A DNA stretch of 64,000 nt from UMGS1781 sp964389545. GTDB taxonomy: Bacteria; Bacillota; Clostridia; TANB77; CAG-508. Both the position numbers and the translations under genes were made by a program. Of the stretch, positions 46,517 through 55,907 are shown piece after piece. Position 1 is the first letter of the stretch; each line of letters begins with the position of its first letter. The stretch is from contig CAYMDN010000002.1 of NCBI GenBank assembly GCA_964389545.1, positions 3,441-67,440 on the forward strand. The letters run 5' to 3'. The notes below the pieces were generated by a model. That model saw nothing but the letters and a program-made list of their open reading frames with translations. It searched no databases and had not been told where the DNA came from.

Positions 46517-47560
46517 ATGCGTAAAAATCACGTAGAAATTAGTAATGACTATAAGATTATCGCTGTAGACGATGAACAAGGAATATTAGACTCTTTAAAT
46601 GTGTTTCTTACACGTTCAGGTTATACCTTTGTTGGATTAACTGATCCTATAGAAGCAATTGAACGCGTAAAAAATGAACACTTTGATTTAATGTTACTTG
46701 ATTTCTTAATGGTGCCAATACATGGCGATCAAGTTGTTGAAGAAATACGAAAATTTAATAAAGATTTATATATATTATTATTAACAGGTCATAAAGATTT
46801 AGCTCCTCCTCTTGACACTATTAAAAGATTAGATATTCAAGGTTATTGCGAGAAAAGTGATAGATTTGATCAGTTATTATTACTAATAGAATCAGGAATA
46901 AAAGCAATATCACAAAAATATTTAATTTCAAATATAAACACTGAATTGCAAGAAACATATAAACAATTAGAAAACTCTTATTTAGAAACAATCGAAATTC
47001 TTAGAAATACTGTTGAAGCAAAAGATTTTTATACTAAAGGACATTCAGATAGAGTATCTGCTTATGCAGTTTTATTAGGTAAAAAACTTGGATTATCAGA
47101 CGATGATATAAATAGATTAAAAATTGGCGGTATGTTCCACGATATTGGAAAAATTGGAATACCGGATGCCATACTATTAAAAAGAGATAAATTAAGTACA
47201 GATGAATTTTCAGAAATAAAAAATCATCCAACAATAGGTGCTCATATACTAGCTAATGCTCGTATCTTCTCTGACATACTTCCAATTATAAGGCACCATC
47301 ATGAAAGATATGATGGCACTGGATATCCAGCAAGATTAAAAGGCGACGAGATTCCATACTTAGCTAGAATAACTTCTGTTGCCGATGCATTTGATGCTAT
47401 GACATCGAAACGTTCATATAGAGACGAGTTACCAATTGACTTTGTAAAAAATGAATTTATAAATGCTAAAGGAACTCAATTTGATCCATCTGTTGTAGAT
47501 GCATTTATAGATATATTAAATAATAATTATGATGAGATTGAAAAAATACGTGCTAAATAA
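46517..47560 (+). CDS. Response regulator with HD-GYP phosphodiesterase domain
   Basis: 347 residues from the ATG at 46517 (TGGAGG site). The receiver domain has the acidic pair (AVDDEQ), phosphoacceptor Asp (LMLLDFLM), Thr (LLLTGHKD) and Lys region (YCEKSDRF). The HD-GYP domain follows: GHSDRVSAYA, FHDIGKIGIPDAIL, HHERYDGTGYPARLKGDEIP and DAFDAMTSKRSY. Predicted to hydrolyse c-di-GMP when phosphorylated; no kinase gene is adjacent. Lone transcript with promoter and terminator. Confidence 0.95.
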   Translation: MRKNHVEISNDYKIIAVDDEQGILDSLNVFLTRSGYTFVGLTDPIEAIERVKNEHFDLMLLDFLMVPIHGDQVVEEIRKFNKDLYILLLTGHKDLAPPLDTIKRLDIQGYCEKSDRFDQLLLLIESGIKAISQKYLISNINTELQETYKQLENSYLETIEILRNTVEAKDFYTKGHSDRVSAYAVLLGKKLGLSDDDINRLKIGGMFHDIGKIGIPDAILLKRDKLSTDEFSEIKNHPTIGAHILANARIFSDILPIIRHHHERYDGTGYPARLKGDEIPYLARITSVADAFDAMTSKRSYRDELPIDFVKNEFINAKGTQFDPSVVDAFIDILNNNYDEIEKIRAK

Positions 47561-47576
47561 ATTGATTTAAATACAC

Positions 47577-47610
47577 AAAAACAGGATTAAATTTCTTTAA
47601 TCCTGTTTTT
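47577..47610. terminator. Bidirectional terminator
   Basis: AAAAACAGGATTAAA (47577-47591) pairs perfectly with TTTAATCCTGTTTTT (47596-47610), serving the HD-GYP gene and the large surface protein gene. Confidence 0.9.
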
Positions 47611-47631
47611 ATTATATCTTATACCTAAGCC

Positions 47632-50600
47632 TTATTTTATAATGAATTTTTTAATTAAAACTACACCTACTGCAATTATTGCTAATCCTCCTGTAATACC
47701 ATATACTAACATTGATTTACTTTGCTTATCTTCACCTGTTGTTGGAACTATTTGGAATGTCTCTGCCCAGTATTCATCTTCTTCTGCGTTTAGATTTTCT
47801 AATGTTGCCATTTTAGCATATGCTTGTACCCATGGTAAGTTGTTTGGTGTTGTTCCTGTAATTTTTGTTCCTGCTAAGTTTGTTGTTGGTATAATTACTT
47901 GTGCAATATAACTTGGGTATGATAGTGAATCTGATGCTGTTAAACCGTTTCTTATAAGTGTTAATTTAAATTCTGTTAAAGTATCTGATTTTATTTGTCC
48001 ACCAGTCTTTGTTTGAAGTACTCTTACTTCTTCTGTATCATCATTTCCTGAGATATCCTTAGTTTGTTTTTTAACATTTTCTGCCACAACTTTGAAATCT
48101 GATGTTGGATCCACTGTAAACTCATTAGATAAGTAATCTTCTAAGTATACATACGCTGTTACTTCTGTATCACTTGCTCCTTTTTTACCTGTATAGTATG
48201 CTTGTCCTAAGTATGATGTTTCTATATTATATCCAGTACTTTTCTTCATTGCTTTATTAACTTCTGCTATACGTTTATCCATTTCAGTAATATAATTTTT
48301 AAGATCTTCTTCATATCCTGAATTTGAATGTTTAAAGGCTATAGCTAAATCATTACGTAAGAATTCACGTTCACCAATATTTTTTACTATATATTTGTAT
48401 GTTATTTTTAAGTTTGCACCTTCAATTTCATTTGCTTCAACTTGCCAATATCCTCTATTACTACGAGTAGTCGCTTGCGCTGTTAATGGATTTGACTCTG
48501 CACTCTTACTTAAATTTGCAACTGTTACACTTTGATCACTGTATGATTTATTCATATCTGCACTTGCTTCAACATTTAAGTTTCCAACTCCACCTTTTAA
48601 ACTTACATATCCTATATGTTTTCTTAAAGCTATTGTTGTCACTGGTCTTAGCATTAAACCAAAGTTTACATCTGCTTTATATGATGAGTTTCCTTGTTCA
48701 ATTACTATATCTGTAACTGGTAATATTGATGTATCTGCTGGCATCCATGTCTTTTCAAGTTTTGCTTTATTGTCTATATTTAGGTCATCACTATTAGATG
48801 ATTGTAATGCGTATTTCATTACTGTTAATCTTCTTGCTTCATTATCTCTTGCCATTGATGCTGTTTCAGCATAACTCTTTGTTTTTAAATATTTACTACT
48901 GTAGTTTGCATCTGTTGTAGATTTATAATCTAATCCATTGTATTTTAATATATTATTTGTATTTATTGCTGTATCATAATATGTTCCATCACCATAAATA
49001 AATCTTACAATGTACTGTCCTGGTATAAATCCTTGGAATGTATATTTACCTGTTTCTGCTGGTACTTGATATTGTTCTATTTTCTTTCCATCATCTGAAA
49101 TTCTCTTTACTACATTTGATCCTGATGTTGTTTCTTGCCAGATGTATTCTAGTTTATGCATTGTAGCTCCAACTTGTAAATCTTTAATTTCTATTAATTG
49201 AACAATAACATCATCTACTTTTGTTTCTCCAAATTCCATTTTTCCATTTCCTGACATATATCCTGAATCTTCATCTTGTACATCTTTTTTATCTTCAAAT
49301 ACATATCCTGAAATTTCTCTTTCTGTTTGAGAAACATTTATTTGTAATCCATGTGATTCATCACAGTCATCCTCATATTGAGAAACTGTATTTCCATTTA
49401 ATCCATTTCCTGGTGCTGAGTCACAGTCTACAAATCCTCCTTCTGTTGTTGAATATTGAGTAATTTCTGCAGCATTTGTAATTGTTGGTTGATTATCTAA
49501 TTTATCTAATTTAAGTGTAAATTCTAGCTCAATTTTTGATTGTCCACCATATGGTAGGTTTTTATTTGTTGGTACTATTGTTAATTTATTTCCTGATTGA
49601 GTTGCTGTACCACCCTTTATACTATTATATGTTAAATGGCTATCATAGTAATAATCAACTGAATCTACTTGCGCTTCTGTTACGCTTTGATTGTTTAATA
49701 CTAAAATATATGTAATTTTTACTAGCAATTCTTGCTTAGCAGCTTCAAATGCTTGTTCTTCAGCTGCATCTAATTCTGGTTGATGCGCCATTGCTGGATT
49801 ATTACCCATATAGTCTCCGATTCTGTATGAATAATCTGATCTATATAAGTTCATATTGTATTTTATATTATCATCTGTTACTCTGTTTTGACTTATATCA
49901 ATTATTAAATTCATGTCCTCATCAAATACTTTATTGTATTTTAAAGCATTTAGAGGAGCAACACCATTAATACTAACTTCTGCATCATATATATCCATCA
50001 TTAATGATAAGTCTAATGTTTTTGGTCTTAGTCCTAAATCAATATCAGTTGCTTTTTGATTATATACATTACCTGCTGTTTGTGTATCTGCTTTCATTTC
50101 AAATTCTAGTTTAACAGTTTTATCTTGATTTTCTGTAATTAATGTTGATTTTCCACTTCCATCATAAGAGTATGTTAATGCAACTCCTCCATTTGATGTT
50201 CCTGCTGATATTGTTTTGAATTTGCCATTAAATGTTGTTCTATCTCCTTGCTTTTCATCTGCCTTAGAGTCTCCTGCATATGTTCTTATATAATTGATAC
50301 CATCATACTTGAACAATATATAATAACTAACATTTAATTTCTTTTCAATTTTTTCAAATTTATATGCACCATTTGCATCTGTAATTAAATATCCATTTGT
50401 ACCATATGTATTTCCAAATGCATCTTGAGTTACTTGTGTTCCATCTGATTGATATAAATATACTTGTACTCCTTCTTTGAATTTTTCGTTCATATCATAT
50501 TTACCATTTGGAGGTTGTATACCTTTTTCACCTTGTGGTTCATCAATCCAAACATGTCCTGATAATTCTGAAATCTGTGCTCTGTTCTTTGCTGAAACTA

Positions 50601-52554
50601 TCCACATATTTTTGTCTGCACCATTAGCTGTTGTCACTTCTTCTTTATCTGGTACTATTATGTTCGTTTGTTCCCATGAAGATGTTGTAGAGTTCCATGT
50701 ATATGTTATCTCAACATCTGATTGATACATTATAAATCCATCTGGATCCGGTACTGCAATTTCTTTAAATTTAACTATAATTTGGTTAATATTTTGTCCA
50801 CCATTATCTGGTTTAATTTCTATTTCTATAAAATCACCATTTGTTGTTATTGTATATGGATTTTGTGTTCCATTACCTACAACTACTGCACCATTTACAA
50901 CTGTTATTTCAAATTGTGCATCTGGTAATTTTGAACCATCTAATGCATTTAATTTCTCAAATGAAAGTTTAATATTTGGTTTACCAACAAGAATTGTTAA
51001 TTCTTTTGATCTTGTTATTTCTGTAGATTGTGCTACAATATGTAATAAATCCTGATTTTGTGTATAAAGGTCTTCTGGATTATATTCTACTTCATCTTCT
51101 TCTATTATTTCACCTGTTTCCTCATTATCCTTTATGTGCAAATACATAAGTTTCCCAAAATTATTTATGTCATTTTGTTTATGATCATGCTTATATTTTA
51201 CTTCCCACTTATCTTCTTCCTCATTATAAATATGTATATAATGAGTTACAGTCAATGGTGGTAGCCACGGATTCGAATTATCATAAACATACGTAAAGCT
51301 CTCTACTCTTCCAGTCTCTTTTCCTGCCTCTTGTTCAGCTAGAGTTAAATAACTTCTATTTGGATTATTAGTTCCTATTTTCTTCAATTTTGCCATACCA
51401 GCTTCATAGCTCCAGTCTAATAAACCTCCCGATTTCATTGCTTTAATTCTATATCCTTCAAATTCGAATCGAACATGTAACCCTACACAGTCTAATACGT
51501 AAAACATTGAGTGATAAGGTGTTAATTTTGCATATTGTCCATCTTCATATTTTCTAAAACTCCATTCAACTTTAAATTTAACACTTGTTCCATATTCTAC
51601 CATTTCTACTGGAAGATATGCTTCTTTATCTCCAATTTTAAATGGATTACCAGCACCATCTGTAAGTTTATTATCAACATTTGGTTCATGGCTACTAAAT
51701 ATGACTGTATCATTTAAACTTATTTTTACTTTTATCATATCTAAATAGTGGTCTGGGTCTGGATATGCATCATACCCTGTATTTAGTTTTTCATCCCATG
51801 GATATTCTACTTTTACTCTTAATTGTCCTTGGTCATTAGCAACCCATACACCATTTGAAGTTAATTGTCCATTTTGAGCATTTGCAGGTGTTATTTCTGT
51901 TGTTGCTATATCATTACCTGCTGGGTCGACAGGTATAATATCTAATGGATTTGTATTTGATAAAACTACATCATTACGTATTTTATTATAAGCATTGTAT
52001 TTTGCTAACATTCCAGCATATCTAGATGGATCTGGATTACTTCCTGCTTTATTTACACCTAGATTAACCCAAACAAAATGTGACCATGGTTGTATATTTC
52101 TATTATAACGATTTGTAATTAATCCTTTATCTGAAGCTAATTTTTCTTCTCCTGCTACAAATGATAACATGTGGCGATCTACTGGAAAGTTCTTAAGCTC
52201 AAGGTCACTAATGTTTCCAATTTCATATACATTATATTTTCCTGGGCTAAACTCATTTCCTTTGTTTAAACAAAAGTATCCAATCTCAAATCTTTGTATA
52301 TTTACGGTTTGACCAAGTGCATGTAACGATTCTGCTTGATAATTTTGTGTTACAAAGTTATTAGCAGTAGCATCTGATTTGCTTGTATTTGCCATTGCTC
52401 TTTGTTTAAACATTTCTGACGTGTAATTATTTATACTATTAGTTAGCTCATTTGCCGCGAAAACACTCGGCATGAATACTGCCAACATAATTATCAATAA
52501 TAATATTAACTTAAATAATGTTGTTGATTTTTTTACCATCTTTTTTTCCTCCAA
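47632..52554 (-). CDS. Large sortase-type surface protein with SdrD B-like domains
   Basis: 1640 residues. A signal peptide (KKSTTLFKLILLLIIMLAVF, ending near AANE), a long N-terminal adhesin-like region, then SdrD/Cna-B-type domains that begin ISELSGHVWIDEPQGEKGI and REISGYVFEDKKDVQDED. A C-terminal sorting signal follows: VPTTGE near residue 1603, a hydrophobic helix and a KKFIIK tail. The protein is probably covalently attached to the wall by the sortase encoded just upstream on the same strand (53024-53767). No CGG codon was found in frame across its 1640 codons. Ligand unknown; an adhesin or stalk role is inferred. Promoter at 52602-52630. Confidence 0.9.
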   Translation of the reverse strand: MEEKKMVKKSTTLFKLILLLIIMLAVFMPSVFAANELTNSINNYTSEMFKQRAMANTSKSDATANNFVTQNYQAESLHALGQTVNIQRFEIGYFCLNKGNEFSPGKYNVYEIGNISDLELKNFPVDRHMLSFVAGEEKLASDKGLITNRYNRNIQPWSHFVWVNLGVNKAGSNPDPSRYAGMLAKYNAYNKIRNDVVLSNTNPLDIIPVDPAGNDIATTEITPANAQNGQLTSNGVWVANDQGQLRVKVEYPWDEKLNTGYDAYPDPDHYLDMIKVKISLNDTVIFSSHEPNVDNKLTDGAGNPFKIGDKEAYLPVEMVEYGTSVKFKVEWSFRKYEDGQYAKLTPYHSMFYVLDCVGLHVRFEFEGYRIKAMKSGGLLDWSYEAGMAKLKKIGTNNPNRSYLTLAEQEAGKETGRVESFTYVYDNSNPWLPPLTVTHYIHIYNEEEDKWEVKYKHDHKQNDINNFGKLMYLHIKDNEETGEIIEEDEVEYNPEDLYTQNQDLLHIVAQSTEITRSKELTILVGKPNIKLSFEKLNALDGSKLPDAQFEITVVNGAVVVGNGTQNPYTITTNGDFIEIEIKPDNGGQNINQIIVKFKEIAVPDPDGFIMYQSDVEITYTWNSTTSSWEQTNIIVPDKEEVTTANGADKNMWIVSAKNRAQISELSGHVWIDEPQGEKGIQPPNGKYDMNEKFKEGVQVYLYQSDGTQVTQDAFGNTYGTNGYLITDANGAYKFEKIEKKLNVSYYILFKYDGINYIRTYAGDSKADEKQGDRTTFNGKFKTISAGTSNGGVALTYSYDGSGKSTLITENQDKTVKLEFEMKADTQTAGNVYNQKATDIDLGLRPKTLDLSLMMDIYDAEVSINGVAPLNALKYNKVFDEDMNLIIDISQNRVTDDNIKYNMNLYRSDYSYRIGDYMGNNPAMAHQPELDAAEEQAFEAAKQELLVKITYILVLNNQSVTEAQVDSVDYYYDSHLTYNSIKGGTATQSGNKLTIVPTNKNLPYGGQSKIELEFTLKLDKLDNQPTITNAAEITQYSTTEGGFVDCDSAPGNGLNGNTVSQYEDDCDESHGLQINVSQTEREISGYVFEDKKDVQDEDSGYMSGNGKMEFGETKVDDVIVQLIEIKDLQVGATMHKLEYIWQETTSGSNVVKRISDDGKKIEQYQVPAETGKYTFQGFIPGQYIVRFIYGDGTYYDTAINTNNILKYNGLDYKSTTDANYSSKYLKTKSYAETASMARDNEARRLTVMKYALQSSNSDDLNIDNKAKLEKTWMPADTSILPVTDIVIEQGNSSYKADVNFGLMLRPVTTIALRKHIGYVSLKGGVGNLNVEASADMNKSYSDQSVTVANLSKSAESNPLTAQATTRSNRGYWQVEANEIEGANLKITYKYIVKNIGEREFLRNDLAIAFKHSNSGYEEDLKNYITEMDKRIAEVNKAMKKSTGYNIETSYLGQAYYTGKKGASDTEVTAYVYLEDYLSNEFTVDPTSDFKVVAENVKKQTKDISGNDDTEEVRVLQTKTGGQIKSDTLTEFKLTLIRNGLTASDSLSYPSYIAQVIIPTTNLAGTKITGTTPNNLPWVQAYAKMATLENLNAEEDEYWAETFQIVPTTGEDKQSKSMLVYGITGGLAIIAVGVVLIKKFIIK

Positions 52555-52601
52555 ATTATATATTTTTTACAATATACATTAACATTATAATACTTATATA
52601 C

Positions 52602-52630
52602 ATTATACACGCTTATGTAAACTTTTGCAA
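52602..52630 (-). promoter_or_regulatory. Promoter of the large surface protein gene
   Basis: Minus strand: TTGCAA (52625-52630), 17-base spacer, TATAAT (52602-52607), about 50 bases before the ATG. Confidence 0.75.
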
Positions 52631-52982
52631 GTTTTTTTGACATTTTTTCCAAATTTTTAGCACTGTTTGGGAGCATCAATTTATTATGTTTAATTATTTT
52701 GTTATCAAGTTAGATATTTATAGCCAATTTTATTATTTGCAGTATAAACTCTAACATCTTTTTTTTTAATTTGCAATACTCAATATTTCATACATTTTTC
52801 AGCGTGTTTTTTCCGTTTAGGGAAGGTCAATTTTCGACTTTTATCTTCTAATATTAAATTTATGTTACAATTTTCCACTTTTTTAAAGGAAAATCCTTAG
52901 AAGTGTTATTTCCCATAGTGTTTCGTTATCTTAAAATTTATATAAGATTTTGTACCTGTGTGACTTTCTAAGACAAAAAAGT
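52631..52982. other. Long AT-rich intergenic stretch, no gene seen
   Basis: About 350 bases between the surface-protein promoter and the sortase terminator. No open frame with a ribosome binding site, tRNA or known riboswitch consensus was recognised on either strand. It holds several T- and A-runs and one more GC-rich patch (52801-52835). It may contain regulator binding sites or an unnamed leader. Confidence 0.5.
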
Positions 52983-53013
52983 ACAAAGGCACCTTAAATT
53001 AAGATGCCTTTGT
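52983..53013 (-). terminator. Terminator of the sortase gene
   Basis: ACAAAGGCA (52983-52991) pairs with TGCCTTTGT (53005-53013), with partial inner pairing CTTA/TAAG, followed by TTTTTT on the minus strand. Confidence 0.8.
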
Positions 53014-53023
53014 GTTTTATATC

Positions 53024-53767
53024 CTAAACTTCTGTAGCTTTTACTACTACTCTTTGTTTATTATCGTTTGTACATGTGATTAATGTTATTTCTCTTCTTC
53101 CGTCTGTTAATTGTGATGTACATGATGTATCTGTTGGATTTACTATATACTTATCATATACTGCGTATTTTACTGTATTACCAAATAAGTCTGTTATTTG
53201 AATTATATCTCCATTTACTAATGAAGGTACATTGCTAAAAAATTGTGAGTTTTTGTAATTGTGACCAACTATACAGAAGTTTCCTATTTCGTTTGGATTT
53301 GGTCCCCAGAATTTACATGGTGAAATCTTTAATAGTGTATTAAAGTTATCTTCTTTACTTGATAATATTGGATAATTACATGATATTTTTGGAATACTTA
53401 CTTGACCTATTGTGTAGTATACTGTTCCATCGTCTGCAACTACCTTTTGTTCTTCTGGAACTTCTATCTCTCTTGTAACTGAAACGATGTAAGTATCATC
53501 TACTCCACTTGTTCCTTTTGGTTTATTCATTATTACAACCGAGACTTCCTGTTCGACTGTTTCGTATTTTTCTTGATATTCTATTGAAGAAAGGATTGAT
53601 TGGGATACTTGCTCACTTTTAGTTCTATCATATGATGCATAAATACCATAAGTTGATAGCATTATCAACGATATAATTGATAAAGCAAATTCTAGTTTGA
53701 AAAATTTCTTTTTTCTCTTCATTGCTGGTGTAACATACATTTTCTTTGATACTAAAATTTGATTCAT
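53024..53767 (-). CDS. Sortase (class D-like)
   Basis: 247 residues: basic start, one membrane helix (FALSIISLIMLSTYGIYA), a linker, then the sortase barrel with IPKISCNYPI, CIVGHNYKNSQFF (catalytic His), EITLITCTND (catalytic Cys in TLxTC form) and KQRVVV (Arg). It cleaves sorting signals and links proteins to the wall. The likely substrate is the 1640-residue protein encoded next; the S8 protease (AYTGA motif) could be another. Class assigned from layout only. Confidence 0.9.
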   Translation of the reverse strand: MNQILVSKKMYVTPAMKRKKKFFKLEFALSIISLIMLSTYGIYASYDRTKSEQVSQSILSSIEYQEKYETVEQEVSVVIMNKPKGTSGVDDTYIVSVTREIEVPEEQKVVADDGTVYYTIGQVSIPKISCNYPILSSKEDNFNTLLKISPCKFWGPNPNEIGNFCIVGHNYKNSQFFSNVPSLVNGDIIQITDLFGNTVKYAVYDKYIVNPTDTSCTSQLTDGRREITLITCTNDNKQRVVVKATEV

Positions 53768-53821
53768 ATTAACCCATCCTTTCCTTAAAAATCGTGAACA
53801 AAGTCATTCTAATTTATTTTA

Positions 53822-54673
53822 TCATATTTCTTGCAATATTTCAACTAATTCTTTTACACTTTTTTCCGGTGTGGATGCTCCCGCCATTATTCCTACTTTT
53901 TCCATATTCTTTAGTTTATTTAAATCTATTTCTTTACTGCTTTCTATAAATTGTGTATTCTTACAAAATTTTCTAGCGGATTCATATAATTCTATTGTGT
54001 TTGAGCTATGCTTTCCACCAACTATAATTATTGCATCAACTTTTTTTGATAATTCAATTGTTTCTTCTTGTCTATCTTTTGTTGCATTGCAAATTGTATT
54101 TTTTACTTCTATTTCCACATTAACTAGTCTTTCCTGAATTATCTGAATTATTTCATTAAATTTATTTAAATTATAGGTTGTTTGTGGTAATATTACCATT
54201 TTTTTCTTGTTTGAAAGTAAAAACTCTGATATTGCATCATTTATTTCGTCTACTTCTTCTACTATTGTGCTGTATTCTCCACAAAATGTTTTTGTTGCAA
54301 CTATCTCTGGGTGATTTTTCTTTCCTATTAACAAAATAAAGTAATCTTGACTCGAATATTCTATTGCTAAATTATGAATATGAATAACTTTAGGACATGT
54401 TAGATCTATTACTTCTACATTATTTCTTTTGGCTATATCATAATCTTCTTTCACTGTTCCATGTGCTCTTATTATTACTTTATTAACCGCTTCTTCTATA
54501 TCGTCTATAAATTTTATTCCTTTGCTTGTTAATTCTTCCACTACTTGCTTATTATGTACCAACTCTCCTAAGCAATATACTGTCTGTCCATCTCTTGTCT
54601 GTTCCGTTGCCTTTTCAACAGCATTTTTTACACCGAAGCAAAAACCTGATGTTTTACCTATAATAATTTCCAT
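53822..54673 (-). CDS. ispH: 4-hydroxy-3-methylbut-2-enyl diphosphate reductase
   Basis: 283 residues, usual length. Three Fe-S cysteines are in GFCFGVKNAV, DLTCPKVIHIH and NTICNATKDRQEE; the proton-relay E-T-x-x-x region and GGKHSSNT are present. Last step of the MEP pathway, giving IPP and DMAPP. Directly follows ispG on the same strand. The S1-domain fusion found in some Clostridia is absent. Confidence 0.97.
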   Translation of the reverse strand: MEIIIGKTSGFCFGVKNAVEKATEQTRDGQTVYCLGELVHNKQVVEELTSKGIKFIDDIEEAVNKVIIRAHGTVKEDYDIAKRNNVEVIDLTCPKVIHIHNLAIEYSSQDYFILLIGKKNHPEIVATKTFCGEYSTIVEEVDEINDAISEFLLSNKKKMVILPQTTYNLNKFNEIIQIIQERLVNVEIEVKNTICNATKDRQEETIELSKKVDAIIIVGGKHSSNTIELYESARKFCKNTQFIESSKEIDLNKLKNMEKVGIMAGASTPEKSVKELVEILQEI

Positions 54674-54689
54674 TCTTTCTCCTTTTATA

Positions 54690-54718
54690 ATAGGGAACGC
54701 GTAAAAAGCGCTCCCTAT
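54690..54718 (-). repeat. Stem-loop between ispG and ispH
   Basis: ATAGGGAACGC (54690-54700) pairs with GCGCTCCCTAT (54708-54718) with one G-U. No T-run follows; the ispH ribosome binding site comes just after, so translation control or mRNA processing is possible. Confidence 0.55.
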
Positions 54719-54722
54719 AAAT

Positions 54723-55778
54723 TTAAACTAATTTTATAATCTCTTCTTTTAGTACTTTTACTATATCTTCTTGTTTTACTTTTCTTATTATTTCACCTTT
54801 CTTAAATAGTAAACCTTCCTTTACGCCTCCTGCTATTCCAATATCTGCATGTTTTGCTTCTTGTGGTCCATTAACTCCGCATCCCATTACTGCAACTGTA
54901 ATATCTCCCTTTATGGTTTGTAAGAAATCTTCAATTTCATTTGCTATTGGAATTAAGTCATATTGTATTCTTCCACATGTTGGACATGCAATTAATGTAG
55001 GTGATTTAAGTAATTTACAATCTTTTAAAATTTCTTTAGCAACCTTTATCTCTTTTACTGGATCTGCTGATAATGAAACTCTAATTGTATCTCCTATTCC
55101 TTCCATTAATAATTTTCCTAATCCAATACTTGAACTTACTGTTCCACTAAATTCTGTTCCTGCATGTGTTACTCCTAAATGTAAAGGATATTTTATTGTA
55201 TTTGCTGCTTCCTCATAACTTTCAATACATAAATTTAAATCAGAAGCCTTTAATGATAATGCTATGTCGTAGAAGTCTAAGTTTTCTAATATTTTAATAT
55301 GTCTTAATCCACTTTCTACCATTGCTTTTGCACATGGTCTTCCGCCATATTTTTCTAATATGTCTTTTGGTAGAGATCCACTATTTACACCTATTCTTAT
55401 AGGTATATTTCTTTCTTTACAAGCATCAACAACTTGTTTAACTCTATCATTTGATCCTATGTTTCCTGGGTTAATTCTTATTTTATCTACACCTGACTTC
55501 GCAGCTTCTAGTGCTATTCTATAATCAAAGTGTATATCTGATACTATTGGAATATGTATGTTTTTCTTAATTTCTTTTATAGCTGTAGCATCTTCTACAT
55601 CTAAACATGCTACTCTAATAATTTCACATCCTGCTTCTTCTAATTTTAGTATTTGTTCAACTGTGCTTTTTACATCTTTTGTTTTTGTATTGGTCATAGA
55701 CTGAATAACGACTCTGTCTTGACCTCCTATTTGAATGCCTCCAACATATATTGGTCTTGTTCCATTTCTTCTAACCAT
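54723..55778 (-). CDS. ispG: 4-hydroxy-3-methylbut-2-en-1-yl diphosphate synthase
   Basis: 351 residues from the ATG at 55778 (MVRRNGTRPIYVGG; upstream GGGATGG). Two further ATGs at 55787 and 55817 are in frame but poorly placed. TIM-barrel segments include QSMTNTKTKDV and DIHFDYRIAL, and the C-terminal Fe-S cysteines are in IACPTCGRIQYD and GCGVNGPQEAKHAD. Penultimate MEP-pathway step, upstream of ispH. Confidence 0.95.
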   Translation of the reverse strand: MVRRNGTRPIYVGGIQIGGQDRVVIQSMTNTKTKDVKSTVEQILKLEEAGCEIIRVACLDVEDATAIKEIKKNIHIPIVSDIHFDYRIALEAAKSGVDKIRINPGNIGSNDRVKQVVDACKERNIPIRIGVNSGSLPKDILEKYGGRPCAKAMVESGLRHIKILENLDFYDIALSLKASDLNLCIESYEEAANTIKYPLHLGVTHAGTEFSGTVSSSIGLGKLLMEGIGDTIRVSLSADPVKEIKVAKEILKDCKLLKSPTLIACPTCGRIQYDLIPIANEIEDFLQTIKGDITVAVMGCGVNGPQEAKHADIGIAGGVKEGLLFKKGEIIRKVKQEDIVKVLKEEIIKLV

Positions 55779-55907
55779 TTTATCCATCCCTTTATTATTT
55801 TTTATAACCATGAACATTGTATCATGCTTTTTTTACAAAATCAATTATTTACAATACTTCTTTCCCATGCTATAATAATATATGTAAATCAATCTAGGAG
55901 GTGTTTT

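Noticed and set aside
52631..52982. c-di-GMP or other known riboswitch upstream of the large surface protein
   Set aside because: No known consensus (such as the GGGxCAAAGCC core) could be found by eye on the minus strand.
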